Below, piece by piece: positions 11,301 to 21,536 of a stretch of DNA of 64,000 nt. The notes under the pieces are model-generated. The model saw nothing but the letters and a program-made list of their open reading frames with translations, was not told the DNA's origin and did not search any database. This DNA is from Smallanthus sonchifolius (lineage: Eukaryota > Streptophyta > Magnoliopsida > Asterales > Asteraceae). Numbering within the stretch: position 1 is the stretch's first letter; the number at the start of each line of letters is the position of its first letter. The stretch lies in contig CM042032.1 of the NCBI GenBank assembly GCA_023525975.1, forward strand, positions 35,940,001 to 36,004,000, read 5' to 3'. The translations under genes were made by a program, and so were the position numbers.

Positions 11301-11911
11301 GTTCACCGCTATGTTGGGCAGAAGTTGGTGACAAGCATTTAACCGGTCCCGAGGTTATTCAAGAGACCACGGACAAGATTTTCAAAATCAAGGATCGTCT
11401 GAAGGCCGCCCGCGACAGACAAAAGAGTTACGCGGATAACAGACGAAGACCTTTAGAATTCCAAGTGGGAGACAAAGTCATGTTAAAGGTCTCACCTTGG
11501 AAAGGAGTTGCAAGATTTGGCAACCGTGGCAAGCTTAACCCTAGGTACGTTGGACCGTTTGAAATTTTGGCTAGGGTTGGCCCTGTAGCTTACAAGCTCA
11601 AGTTGCCACAAGAACTAAGCAATGTACATGATACGTTTCATGTATCAAATCTCAAGAAGTGTTTATCAGACGAGACGTTAATTATACCGCCTGATGAGAT
11701 TCACATAGACGACAGGTTGCATTTCATTGAGGAACCTATGGAAGTCACAGATTGGAAGGTACAGAGAACAAGGCGCAGCCGTGTTAAGCTGGTCAAGGTA
11801 CGATGGAATTCAAAGCGCGGCCCCGAGTATATGTGGGAGCGGAAAGATAAAATGAAATCCAAGTACCCGTCCTTGTTTACAAACACTCCAAGTCAGAATG
11901 ACAAGAATTGA
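8386..11911 (+). pseudogene. gag-pol: Gag(end)-pol of element B, catalytically dead
   Basis: The open frame begins by chance in the A LTR at 8315; only sequence from 8386 belongs to B. The zinc-knuckle region (8425-8560) is frameshifted: CFICGD in one frame is followed by HFKRDCPK in another, with a TGA between. After about 8565 the frame is clean: protease, RT, RNase H, integrase and chromodomain-like tail ending YPSLF. Two active sites are destroyed: the protease Asp is Tyr (YSGA, codon 8621-8623) and the second RT Asp is Asn (FIDN, codon 9632-9634). In the integrase, DGQSER reads DCPSER, keeping the Glu. The long open frame despite dead enzymes suggests it decayed recently or was copied by enzymes from relatives. 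It is 40-50 residues longer at the C-terminus than A's broken frame because the Tyr codon is intact here. Confidence 0.93.
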
Positions 11912-11936
11912 ATTTCGGGACGAAATTCTCTGTAAC

Positions 11937-11946
11937 AAGGGGAGAA
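11937..11946 (+). other. Polypurine tract of element B
   Basis: AAGGGGAGAA lies directly before the 3' LTR start TGTGACACCC. It follows the AATTTCGGGACGAAATTC motif shared with the other chromoviruses here. Confidence 0.85.
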
Positions 11947-12157
11947 TGTGACACCCAGCATTTCAGGTCAATATCCTTATTACATAAATGCACGTTCATA
12001 CTTATTATTTCCTGATATTTTATTTTGACTAAGTAAAGTCAAGGAGTCTAGCAAAGGAGTTTATTCCATGTTTAGTAATTTTTAAAGAATTACTAGAAAA
12101 AGTAAACAGTATAACCCGACTAAATACGAACGTTAATGGTTAAATTAAATAACCAGG

Positions 12158-12191
<34 letters not shown>

Positions 12192-12527
12192 CACAAAATT
12201 TACGTTGAACTATAATTTATTTCTAAGACTAAATCATATAATATACGTAAAAGTAAAATAATGGACTTTTCGAAGACATCACTATGTAGTGCCACTTTTA
12301 GGTACTCATACCTACAAATAATCACCTCAACGAATTATACGAACCAAGATTTCAATATTTTCTTCAACGAGCCATAAACTGGTTAAAATTATAATACCGT
12401 GAGAAATCTAAACCGAATTAGTTTACCTTTTAAAAACTCTAAATAATATTAAGTTACACTTAAATCAAATTATTTGATTTAATTAACCCTAAACCCAATT
12501 CCTCATTCGGCCGAGAAAGTGGGTCTT

Positions 12528-12546
12528 CCCCCCCCCCCCCCCCCCC
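12528..12546 (+). repeat. Homopolymer run of 19 C in the B LTR
   Basis: An uninterrupted C tract, on the side of the LTR where the transcribed leader is expected. Its length may be a sequencing or assembly approximation. Confidence 0.9.
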
Positions 12547-12987
12547 AACTCTTTGACTTTCTTAACCAAGTTTCAGAGAGAAACCATACCTTAAGTGTGA
12601 GAATTCTGATATAAACCATACCACTTCAATCACCTTTCTCACAATTCCTTTCATCACTCTCATTTTCTTTCGGCAATCTTCCCAATTCTCTACAAGACGA
12701 AATCAAGTTTTAAGGAAAAAACCATCATAATTCGGTGTTTTAAGAAGAATTCCAAGTGTTCCTAAAGAGAGTTTAGCAAAAGATTCAAGACCACTTCTCT
12801 GTTTCTCTCAAAATCATCATCTCTGTCCAGAGGTAAAAACTCGATACCATCCATATTATTGCTTTAAAACCGTAGCTAAACATACAAATCGTTCAAACGC
12901 AAGTAAGATAACAAGAAAAGTGTGTCAAATTCAAGATTAAAACATAAAAATATACAGGACTGATTCTGTCAATCAAAATTTCAGTAA

Positions 12988-13223
12988 TCGAAACTAGGAG
13001 TTTCAATACCTGTGTTCAATCGAAACTAGGAGTTTCGATACCTGTTGTTCAATCGAAACTAGGAGTTTCGATACCTGTTGTTCAATCGAAACTAGGAGTT
13101 TCGATACCTATTGCCCAATCGAAACTAGGTAGTTTCGATACTATTTTTGCCAATCGAAACTAGGTAGTTTCGACATCTGTTCTGTTCAATCGAAACTAAG
13201 AAAGTTTCGATACCTGTTCATCA
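12988..13223 (+). repeat. Tandem array of about seven 33-bp hairpin repeats in the B LTR
   Basis: Each unit starts AATCGAAACTAGGAGTTTCG and ends with a variable tail such as ATACCTGTTGTTC. The core CGAAACT-AGG-AGTTTCG is a perfect 7-bp inverted repeat. The first copies are nearly identical; later ones gain a T or extra bases in the loop but keep the arms. It lies in leader exon 1, upstream of the donor at 13442. Confidence 0.93.
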
Positions 13224-13441
13224 GTCCCATGGGGCAGTAACTTAGAACTATTTTATAACGAAACAAGTGTTAAAAAAAACTAAAAAGATATTTAAACAAA
13301 AGCAATCAGATCTGCTAAGTCGGGTGAACAACTTGCGTTTAAGACGGGTAGTCTTAACGTGTATGTTATCCTTGTGTAATTAGGATACGGATAGGCGAGT
13401 CTGCTGTTATTCAAATATTTGCTAGCATTCATACTGTCGAG

Positions 13442-14336
13442 GTGAGTATCACTAATTCCCCTTTTTCTAAAGTTTAAAAGAAATGATTTGGGGTGAAAAC
13501 ATACTTGTAAAAGACTATAGTATGTAAATGAATTGAACTAATGATCTGACCGTATGTGTGTATTGAGGGAAAAGTAAAGCGCTTAAATCCCTCTGAATAA
13601 ATTAGTAACCATTAGCTATGGACTTAGCCCGGGATTATATGAATAGTACTATTGGGGGTGACGCCTCCGGTCATGGTTAGTCGCGCTAACCAGGGGTCCA
13701 AATGGCCGAATGACCGCATATTGTCTTACTCGCAGAAAGGCAGGGGGAGGCACAGAATGTTGGGGTTTGGTTACGGTCTCGTACATTACATACTATTTTG
13801 TATTCCTTGCAAGCTTACAAATGGGGTCAATAGATCGGATTAGTATTCATATTCATTGGTAATACATGCAAAAAGGGTTTTGATCAGGCTAAAATGATAA
13901 GGTTTAATCAAAAGAGTTCTGATCAGGCTAAAGAGATCAGGTTTTAAAGTAAAGAGTTCTGATCAGGTTAAAGTGATCAGGTTTAAACAAAAGAGTTCTG
14001 ATCAGGCTAAAGTGATCAGGTTTTAAACAAAAGAGTTCTGATCAGGCTAAAGTGATCAGGTTTTAAAGTAAAGAGTTCTGATCAGGGTAAAGTGATCAGG
14101 TTTAAACAAAAGAGTTCTGATCAGGTTAAAGTGATCAGGTTTTAAAGTAAAGAGTTCTGATCAGGTTAAAGTGACCATGTTTAAACAAAAGAGTTCTGAT
14201 CAGGTTAAAGTGATCAGGTTTAGAAAGGAGTTTTGATCGAAAAATGATCAGATTTAAACATTGGGTTTATGATAACTCTTTATAATAACTTGTGAACTCA
14301 CCAACCTCGTGTTGACATTTTTAAGTATGTTTTCAG
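13442..14336 (+). other. Predicted leader intron inside the B LTR
   Basis: Donor CGAG/GTGAGTATC at 13442 and acceptor TTTTCAG ending 14336, 895 nt. Branch-site hairpin CAAC-CTCGT-GTTG at 14302-14314, followed by AC. The second tandem array lies wholly inside this interval. Confidence 0.55.
13871..14226 (+). repeat. Tandem array of about nine 38-40 bp GATCAGG units in the B LTR
   Basis: Each unit contains TCTGATCAGG, a spacer with TTAAA or CTAAA, then GTGATCAGG. Two tail types, AAAGTAAAGA and AAACAAAAGA, largely alternate in the second half, so a two-unit block has been duplicated. TGATCA palindromes recur about every 20 bases. Confidence 0.92.
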
Positions 14337-14605
14337 GAAATTGAACGTGGTCATCAGGTTAACAATGTAGGATACATGCATGCACGTGGATACGACTTTC
14401 GGGAGGATTTCTCTTGTATAACTCATGGTCTTGAGTCATATTTGCGAAATCTTAAACTTTTGTAAACTCAAGTTGATATTTTGTGATGTAAATATTTTAA
14501 ACTCGATTATGTATCCAATTACATGTATGTGTTTGCGGTAATCATATGCTTTGGAAACCGTGAAATGTTACGCCTCGCGTTTCCGCCTAGGCGGGGTGTG
14601 ACAAC

Positions 14606-15283
14606 GGGTCTCACAACATCCAAGGAAACGGTGGTACCAACCCGCCTCAATGCACGTTTAAGCACTTTAACTCGTGCAACCCTACAAAATTTTACCGGAC
14701 TGAAGGTGCTACCGGCCTACTACAATGGTTTGAAAGCATGGAAAGCACATTCCTAAACAGTGACTGTCCCGATAATCTTCGGGTTCGCTATGCCACAAGT
14801 GTACTACAAAAGAGAGCCCTCACCTGGTGGAACGGTGAGAAACGCACTCGTGGTGTTTAGGTTGCTACATCTTTATCATGGGATGATCTAAAGAAAGCCA
14901 TGACTGATGAATTCTGTCCTCGAAATGAAATGAGGAAGCTCGAGACTGAGTTTTGGGATCTTGCCCAAGACAGCGGGGATAATCTGGTTTACACCACTCG
15001 ATTTCAAGAGCTGAGCCTACTGGTACCTCATATGATCACTCCCCTTGCTCGAGAAATTGAAAAATACATAGGCGGGCTGCCTATGCAAATTCAGGATGTT
15101 GTGTTAGGAAGCAATCCTCCTACACTTGAAGCTGCTATTCGTCTATCCGCTACGCTATCCGACAACCACGTCAAAGCCGGAACCTTAACAAGAAAGGGTT
15201 CCAAGAAGGTTGTTTATACTCTTACGGCCGTCAAGGATGTAAAGCCCGACTCTTCTAACCGCAACAAGAAACGAAAAGGTTGA
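14606..15283 (+). pseudogene. gag: Gag (partial) of element C with internal stops
   Basis: Gag is recognised by close similarity to element A: CTFKHFNSCNP, then WFESMESTF, LTWWNGEKRTRG, EFCPRNEMRKLE and ATLSDNHVKAGTLT. The start is missing because element B inserted upstream. A TAG interrupts at 14858-14860 just after RTRGV. A TGA at 15281-15283 interrupts the basic stretch after KKRKG; the frame then continues unbroken into the zinc knuckles, so this stop is a point change. Gag would form the particle and bind RNA. Confidence 0.9.
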
Positions 15284-17620
15284 AACTTTGCAGCCGTAAC
15301 TCCCACCGTACCTGCTATTCAAATGGCCCCTTTGGGTCAAAACCCGAAACCTTATTTGGGTCCAAATCCCCAATGTCAGACCTGCAAGTATCACCATCCT
15401 GCCAACTTACCATGCCGATTGTGTTCAAGTTGCGGACGATATGGGCACGTGGTCACTACTTGCCGTACCCGTCCTCCCGTCCATCAAGCTGCTCCAGCCA
15501 ACCGTCCAAACTATCCGGCACCTCTCAATGGTCGAGCATGTTACGAATGTGGAGACCCAAACCATTTCCATGACCGATGCCCAAAACTTCATCATCAAGG
15601 TGGTCCTCAAGGACGAGCGTTTAATATAAACGCTAATGAGGCACAAGCAAACAACGACGTGATAAACGGTACGTTTCTCGTAAACAATCATTATGCATCC
15701 ATTTTATTTGATACCGGTGCCGATAGGAGTTTTGTGTCTCTTACCTTTGAATCTCGACTTGCTAAACAAAGAACGAAACTTGACAATTCTTATTCCGTGG
15801 AGATAGCAAACGGAAAATCTATTACTATAAATTCTGTTATCCGCGACTGCAATCTCGAGCTTAATAATCATGAGTTCTCTGTTGATCTCCTTCCAATGCA
15901 ATTGGGAAGTTTCGATATTATAATTGGCATGGACTGGTTATCCAAGCACCATGCCGAGGTTATTTGCTACGAAAAGTGCATTCGTATACCTCTCCCTTCG
16001 GGCGACACGTTAGTTATTTTCGGTGAAAAACCGTGTCGTGGTCTTCAACTCATGTCTTGCACATTGGCACAAAAGTACTTGCGGAAAAAGTACGTTTCCT
16101 TCTTGGCCCACGTAGTTGACACGAAAGACAAAGGTAAGAAATTGCAAGATATTCTGATCATTCGAGACTTTCCCGAGGTATTCCCCGAGGATTTACCCGG
16201 TCTTCCTCCCCCTAGACAAGTAGAGTTTCGTATTGACCTTGTGCCCGGAGCAACTCCCGTGGTAAAAGCTCCCTATCGTCTTGCACCTTTCGAGATGCAA
16301 GAACTCGCAAGTCAATTACAAGAACTCTCATCCAAAGGATTCATCCGACCAAGCCATTCACCTTGGGGTGCTCCCGTGCTGTTCGTAAAGAAAAAGGATG
16401 GATCGTTTCGAATGTGCATTGATTATCGTGAACTCAACAAGCTTACAATCAAGAACCGTTATCCTTTACCCTGTATCGACGATCTTTTCGATCAGCTTCA
16501 AGGTTCAACATGTTTCTCCAAGATTGACCTTCGTTCCGGATACCATCAACTTCATGTTCTCGATGAAGACATTCCGAAGACTGCCTTTCGGACTAGATAT
16601 GGTCACTACGAGTTCATGGTCATGCCTTTTGGCTTGACTAATGCACCTGCAATTTTCATGGATCTCATGAACCGTGTATGCAAACCTTATTTGGATAAGT
16701 TCGTGATCGTTTTCATTGACGACATTCTCATCTATTCTAAAACGAAAGCGGTGCATGAACAACATCTTCGTTTGATTTTGGAGCTCTTGAAGAAAGAAAA
16801 ACTATACGCCAAGTTCTCCAAGTGTGAATTCTGGCTAAAAGAGGTTCAATTTTTGGGACACGTAGTCAACGATAAGGGGATTCATGTGGACCCGACAAAA
16901 ATCAAAGCAGTAAAGAATTGGAGTACTCCTAAGACTCCTACCGAGATTCGTTCCTTCCTTGGACTAGCGGGTTACTATCGTCGCTTCATCTCAAATTTCT
17001 CCAAGATTGCGGTTCCGCTCACTGCCTTGACTCACAAAGGTAAACCTTACGAGTGGGGACCCAAACAAGAGGAAGCTTTTCAAACTCTCAAGCACAAGCT
17101 CTGCAACGCTCCTGTTCTAACTCTTCCTAATGGTAATGACGACTTTGTTGTTTACTGCGATGCATCCAACCAAGGTCTTGGTTGTTTTCTTATGCAGCGT
17201 GGTCAAGTAATTGCATACGCATCACGTCAGCTCAAAATCCATGAGAAGAACTATACGACCCAGGATCTCGAGCCGGGTGCTGTCGTTTTCGCCTTGAAAA
17301 TTTGGAGACACTATCTTTATGGCACCAAATGCGTGGTTTTCACCGACCACAAAAGTCTCCAACATATTTTCAATCAAAAAGAACTTAATATGAGGCAACG
17401 ACGATGGGTCGAACTTCTTAACGACTACGACTGCGAGATTCGCCACCACCCCGGCAAAGCAAATGTTGTAGCCGATGCCTTGAGTCGTAAGGAACGTATC
17501 ATGCTTCATAGTGTTCATATTCATAATGATATCCAAGCCCGCATTCTCCAAGCACAACACACCTCGGTTACCGAGGGAAACATGTACCAAGAAATGGCAT
17601 GTGGTGTAGAATCTTGCTAG
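15284..17620 (+). pseudogene. pol: Zinc knuckles, protease, RT and RNase H of element C
   Basis: Continues the gag frame past the TGA. Two CCHC knuckles lie near 15410-15450 and 15539-15585 (CYECGDPNHFHDRC). The protease motif FDTGADRSFV has its Asp codon at 15710-15712. RT keeps FIDDILIYS with the second Asp at 16721-16723. RNase H keeps CDASNQG and FTDHKSLQH; LELGAVV has become LEPGAVV. The frame ends TAG at 17620 in the linker before integrase. The matching text resumes in another frame (ETKANGLLYY), so a one-base shift near 17610 broke the polyprotein. Active-site residues look intact, unlike in element B. Confidence 0.92.
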
Positions 17621-18639
17621 AAACCAAAGCCAACGGCCTATTGTATTACTTGGATCGTATATGGATTCCCTATCGCGACGACCTTCGTATGTTTTTGATG
17701 AACGAGTCCCACAAAACTCGATATTCGGTACATCCCGGAGCTGATAAGATGTACATGGGTCTTCGTCAACAATATTGGTGGCCCGGCATGAAAAAGGATA
17801 TTTCCCTCTTTGTGGCAAAATGCTTAACTTGTTCTAAAGTAAAGGCCGAACACCAGAAGCCTTCCGGACTCCTCGAACAACCTGAAATTCCCATGTGGAA
17901 GTGGGAGAACCTTGCTATGGAATTTATCACCAAACTCCCACGCACTTCTAGTGGGCACGATAGTATCTGGGTTATTATCGATCGACTCACAAAGTCTGCT
18001 CATTTCTTGCCTATTCGTGAGGACTATCGAGTCGAGAAATTGGCTCGGATCTACATTAATGAGATCGTAAGTCGTCACGGAATCCCATTGAACATCATCT
18101 CCGATCGTGATTCGCGTTTTACTTCCCGATTTTGGCAATCATTACAATCGGCGCTTGGTACTCGTTTGGATTTAAGCACGGCTTACCATCCCCAAACCGA
18201 GCGAACAATCCAAACTCTCGAGGATATGCTTAGAGCTTGTGTCATTGACTTTGGCGACAATTGGGATTCTCACCTACCACTGATCGAATTTTCCTACAAC
18301 AACAGCTACCACACAAGTATTAACATGGCACCGTTTGAAGCTCTTTATGGACGAAAATGTCGTTCACCGATTTGTTGGAACGAAATTGGTGAAGCACAAA
18401 TCACCGGTCCCGAGCTTATCCAAGAGACCACCGATAAAATCTCTCTTATTCGTGACAACATTCGAGTAGCAAGGAGTCGGCAAAAGAGCTATGCCGATAA
18501 ACGACGAAAACCCTTGGAATTTCAAGTTGGGGATATGGTCCTTCTAAAGGTATCACCTTGGAAAGGCGTAGTCCGATTTGGAAAGAAAGGAAAACTTGCA
18601 CCTCGATATGTGGGTCCATTCAAGATACTCAAAGGGTAG
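17610..18639 (+). pseudogene. pol: Integrase of element C with a four-residue deletion
   Basis: Integrase zinc domain (ESHKTRYSVHPG ... KCLTCSKVKAEH) and catalytic core are present. The core reads HPQTERTIQ near 18190-18205 where A reads HPQTDGQSERTIQ, so four residues just before the catalytic Glu are missing. This shortens the D-35-E spacing to about 31 and should disable the enzyme. The frame ends at 18639 (FKILKG, stop). The tail continues in another frame from about 18640, showing a second frameshift. Confidence 0.92.
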
Positions 18640-18944
18640 GGAAAGTGGCCTACAAACTCGATCTTCCTTCAGAGCTCAGCAACGTTCATCCGACTTTTCA
18701 CGTATCTAATTTGAAAAAGTGCCTAGCCGACGAGAATCTCCACATCCCTCTTGATGAAGTGCGTATTGACGAAAAAATGCACTTTGTTGAAAAACCCGTG
18801 GAAATCGTGGATCGTGAAGTCAAGAAACTCAAGCGTAGCCGCATCCCCATTGTCAAGGTCCGTTGGGAGTCTAAACGTGGACCCGAGTTCACTTGGGAAC
18901 GTGAAGACCAAATGAAGACCAAATATACGCATCTCTTTTCGTAG
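18637..18944 (+). pseudogene. pol: Chromodomain-like tail of element C
   Basis: After the frameshift near 18637 the frame reads VGKVAYKLDLP, VHPTFHVSNLKKCL and VKVRWESKRGPEFTWE, ending THLFS and TAG. It is the same C-terminal module as in A and B. Confidence 0.9.
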
Positions 18945-18980
18945 CCTCCACTAATTGAATTTCGGGGCGAAATTCCTTTA

Positions 18981-18992
18981 ACATGAGGAGAC
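18981..18992 (+). other. Degenerate polypurine tract of element C
   Basis: ACATGAGGAGAC precedes the LTR start TGTGACATTTC and follows AATTTCGGGGCGAAATTC. It is less pure than in B. Confidence 0.65.
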
Positions 18993-19802
18993 TGTGACAT
19001 TTCGGGTTTTTAATTTACGCTTTTGTAATATATATCATGTAATCATTTTCTATTAAATAAAATGCAAGTGTTTTTATTTAATCTTGTACAAAATATATAT
19101 TTTTATTTTATGGATTTAAAATAATTAAAATTTTATGAGGTTTAAACTTATATAAAATTTTATATAAAAATCTAAATTAAAAAGGTTCATATATAAATAT
19201 GATAATCTATCTAAATAATAATTAACTTTTATAAAAATATATTTATAATAATAATATAAGTTTATAAAATATAATTGAAATTAAAAAGAAAGTTAATTAA
19301 TTATTTTCATAAAAGTTAAGGGTCTATTTTGAAAATAATTAAACTGCAAGGTTTTAAAACAGAAATCAGTTAAGGGACTAAATGTGGACAAATCAAACCA
19401 CAAGGACTTATCCGTAATTATCTCAGGGACCAAATAGAATTAGAAGTAAACTCCAGGGACCAAAATTGCCAAATCCTAATTCGCAATTCCGGCTGTCTTC
19501 CCCATTGACCGGCGGTCCGAGCTATTTTCCGGCGACCCACTCGACACGCCTGTCCCCTGCACCTCGACAGCCGAAATTGGTCTCCCTGACCTCGTCGTCC
19601 CCACGTGAGCATAAGCCCCCAACCAATTTGTCGTTTAAACATACGAAAAGTGCGATCGTGTTTGTGGCCGAAAGTCCACGCCGCGCAATTGGCCCCGACA
19701 GTAGACCTCCACGCCTGAAAGATGGCTCGACAGTTTCGTCTCGTCCAGACGAGTGTCTGGACATGCTCAATTGCTTGTCTCATTATCAGGATCAAGCTCG
19801 GC

Positions 19803-19810
19803 TATAAATA
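19803..19810 (+). promoter_or_regulatory. TATA box of the C LTR promoter
   Basis: TATAAATA in the context CGGCTATAAATAGCC, about 810 nt into the LTR, with CT-rich leader sequence downstream. Confidence 0.65.
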
Positions 19811-20199
19811 GCCATTATCGGACCTGCACGAGCTCGCCATCCCCTCTTCACCCACTCTCACTCAAAGTTGAAACTACCATTGTGTCCGTCGCCTCTGAGA
19901 GAAGCTGTGACCAAATTTTTAGGGTCCAATTTGTCCCGAGTCGTGTTGTCCCGATCTTGGTATTTTCGGATTAAAGGCCCTGTCGTTCGATCCTTTGCGA
20001 CCAAGTAAGAAGCCTCAAACTCGTTCCTTTATCTTCTGTTATCGACTGGCCAACTATCCCAATCGAAATCTCGGCCTCAGACCGTCGATCACCGGGCAAA
20101 CCAGTGTCTCGGACACTGGTTTGCCGGTTGCCGAGGACCAGCGACCTGTTTTACACATATGGTTAAGTATTAAACAACATACACATAACCAGCGATGGG

Positions 20200-20282
20200 C
20201 GATAGCCCGGCTGGTTATGCGTGTGTGTTTGAGTCTTAGGTCGCGGGTTCGAATCTTGTGGCCTCCGGCCCAACCCATTTTT
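20200..20282 (+). other. tRNA-like Pol III promoter module in the C LTR leader
   Basis: A-box-like TAGCCCGGCTGGTTATGCG (20203-20221), B-box-like CGGGTTCGAATCT (20244-20256), then TTTTT (20278-20282). It starts about 400 nt downstream of the TATA box. This is the best match of the four modules, close to a tRNA D-arm and T-arm. Confidence 0.55.
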
Positions 20283-20820
20283 CTTCTGTTTTTATTTTAT
20301 TTAATTATTTTATCTTATTTTAATATTTTCCCTATACAATGAAAACTATTACGAGTTGGTTGACTCGTTCGTTTATTTTGGAAACAATTAAACCATTTTT
20401 CGTTACACATATTTAACCCGTCAAAGTTTTAAAATAATAAATAACAAACCCTATATTTTATAAACTTGTTTAAATAAGTTTTAATTCACAAAAGAAAATA
20501 TATATATAATAATGATAATATAAATAAACAAAATAGAAATTTTTATAAATATAATATCTACTTGTGTAAAAATATAAATATTTAACAAGATTAAATATAT
20601 ATTTTTAGATGTTAAATTTTACTACAAATCATTATTATTTTACTACAATATTTTATACAAATAATTTTAAGGAATGTTATTATAAACCTATACACATTTA
20701 AATACGAATACACATATACAAACATACAATAATACATATTTATCTACATAAGATTTCATCGTGCTTAGTTTTCAACATCCATATCACCCGCACTCGTGGA
20801 TTAAAACATCCGCTAGCCAG

Positions 20821-21306
20821 GTGAGTTACATAGCCCCTATTTTACATTTTTACATACTTTGGGGTGAAACATTATTTCATGCTACTCAATCAAATTGTTT
20901 ATACGTGTTATTCATGTGGATTATATGCTTATTATCTTGGGTGTACAATCATTTGCTTTAAACACAAGAAAACCAACAGTAATATTAATAGATCTATTGT
21001 GCCTGACCAGCCCACCCGGTTAGGGTGTTTATTACTGCATACTCGGATATAGCCGTGTGCTATATTCAAACATATCGGATATAGTGGGTAACTATATTCA
21101 AACATACCGGACCTAGTTGTTGTGCTATGTTCAAGCGCGTCAATCAAGGTTTGAATTGTGCTTAGATAAATGATACAACCATATATGCTATGTTTAACAA
21201 GATAAACAATGAGTTGCAAAACGTTTTTATCTACTATTTATCGGTTCCACTAAACCTATGTACTCACCAACTTTATAGTTGACACTTGATTTAAATAATG
21301 TTTCAG
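20821..21306 (+). other. Predicted leader intron inside the C LTR
   Basis: Donor CCAG/GTGAGTTAC at 20821 and acceptor TTTCAG ending 21306, 486 nt. Hairpin CAACT-TTAT-AGTTG at 21268-21280, followed by AC. Confidence 0.55.
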
Positions 21307-21536
21307 GTTTGGATATGTGATTGCTTGCTGAAGATTCTACCACTTAAGAACTTATGGACCTAGTTAATTAAATCAATGTTTTGAAATAGACTAGGTTATT
21401 TGAAATTGTATTGTACTTGAATGTTTGTTGTCTTTAATTAAATTAGTGAATTATGCAACATTTTAGTTATCATGTGCTTTTGAACAATCATTCCAATGTC
21501 CGCCTCGATGATTCCGCCATCGGTCGGGGTGTGACA

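Larger units (their letters stand above)
8386..14603 (+). mobile_element. Element B: Ty3/gypsy retrotransposon, 5' part displaced by element A
   Basis: The visible part is the end of gag, pol, polypurine tract and the complete 3' LTR. Its 5' LTR and gag start must lie left of the window, beyond element A. The 3' LTR end (14603) abuts gag sequence of element C, so B inserted into C's gag. The duplication expected next to it begins ACGGG. Confidence 0.9.
11947..14603 (+). mobile_element. 3' LTR of element B (2657 bp)
   Basis: Begins TGTGACACCC after the polypurine tract and ends GGGTGTGACA. It holds a TA run (about 12164-12190), a run of 19 C (12528-12546), two tandem-repeat arrays (12988-13223 and 13871-14226), a predicted intron and the terminal palindrome CCGCCTAGGCGG. 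No gene is present; the small ORFs at 13652 and 14523 are chance frames. Confidence 0.92.
14604..21536 (+). mobile_element. Element C: decayed Ty3/gypsy retrotransposon interrupted by element B
   Basis: Visible from inside gag to a full 3' LTR ending 21536. The coding region carries at least two in-frame stops, two frameshifts and one in-frame deletion. It sits in LTR M. Confidence 0.9.
18993..21536 (+). mobile_element. 3' LTR of element C (2544 bp)
   Basis: Begins TGTGACATTTCGGG and ends CGGGGTGTGACA. Contains AT-rich U3, a TATA box at 19803-19810, a GC-richer leader, a tRNA-like module (20200-20282) and a predicted intron (20821-21306). No gene; the ORFs at 19418-20342 are chance frames in the leader. 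Confidence 0.92.

Noticed and set aside
12988..13223. Regular repeats that could be taken for a CRISPR array
   Set aside because: Units are adjacent with near-identical tails and no unique spacers, inside a plant LTR; it is an ordinary tandem repeat.
14523..14756. 77-codon ORF across the B/C junction
   Set aside because: It joins LTR B sequence to C gag in the wrong frame; the gag similarity is in another frame.
20200..20282. A true tRNA gene
   Set aside because: A and B boxes and oligo-T are present but I cannot close an acceptor stem or a normal anticodon arm; called tRNA-like only.
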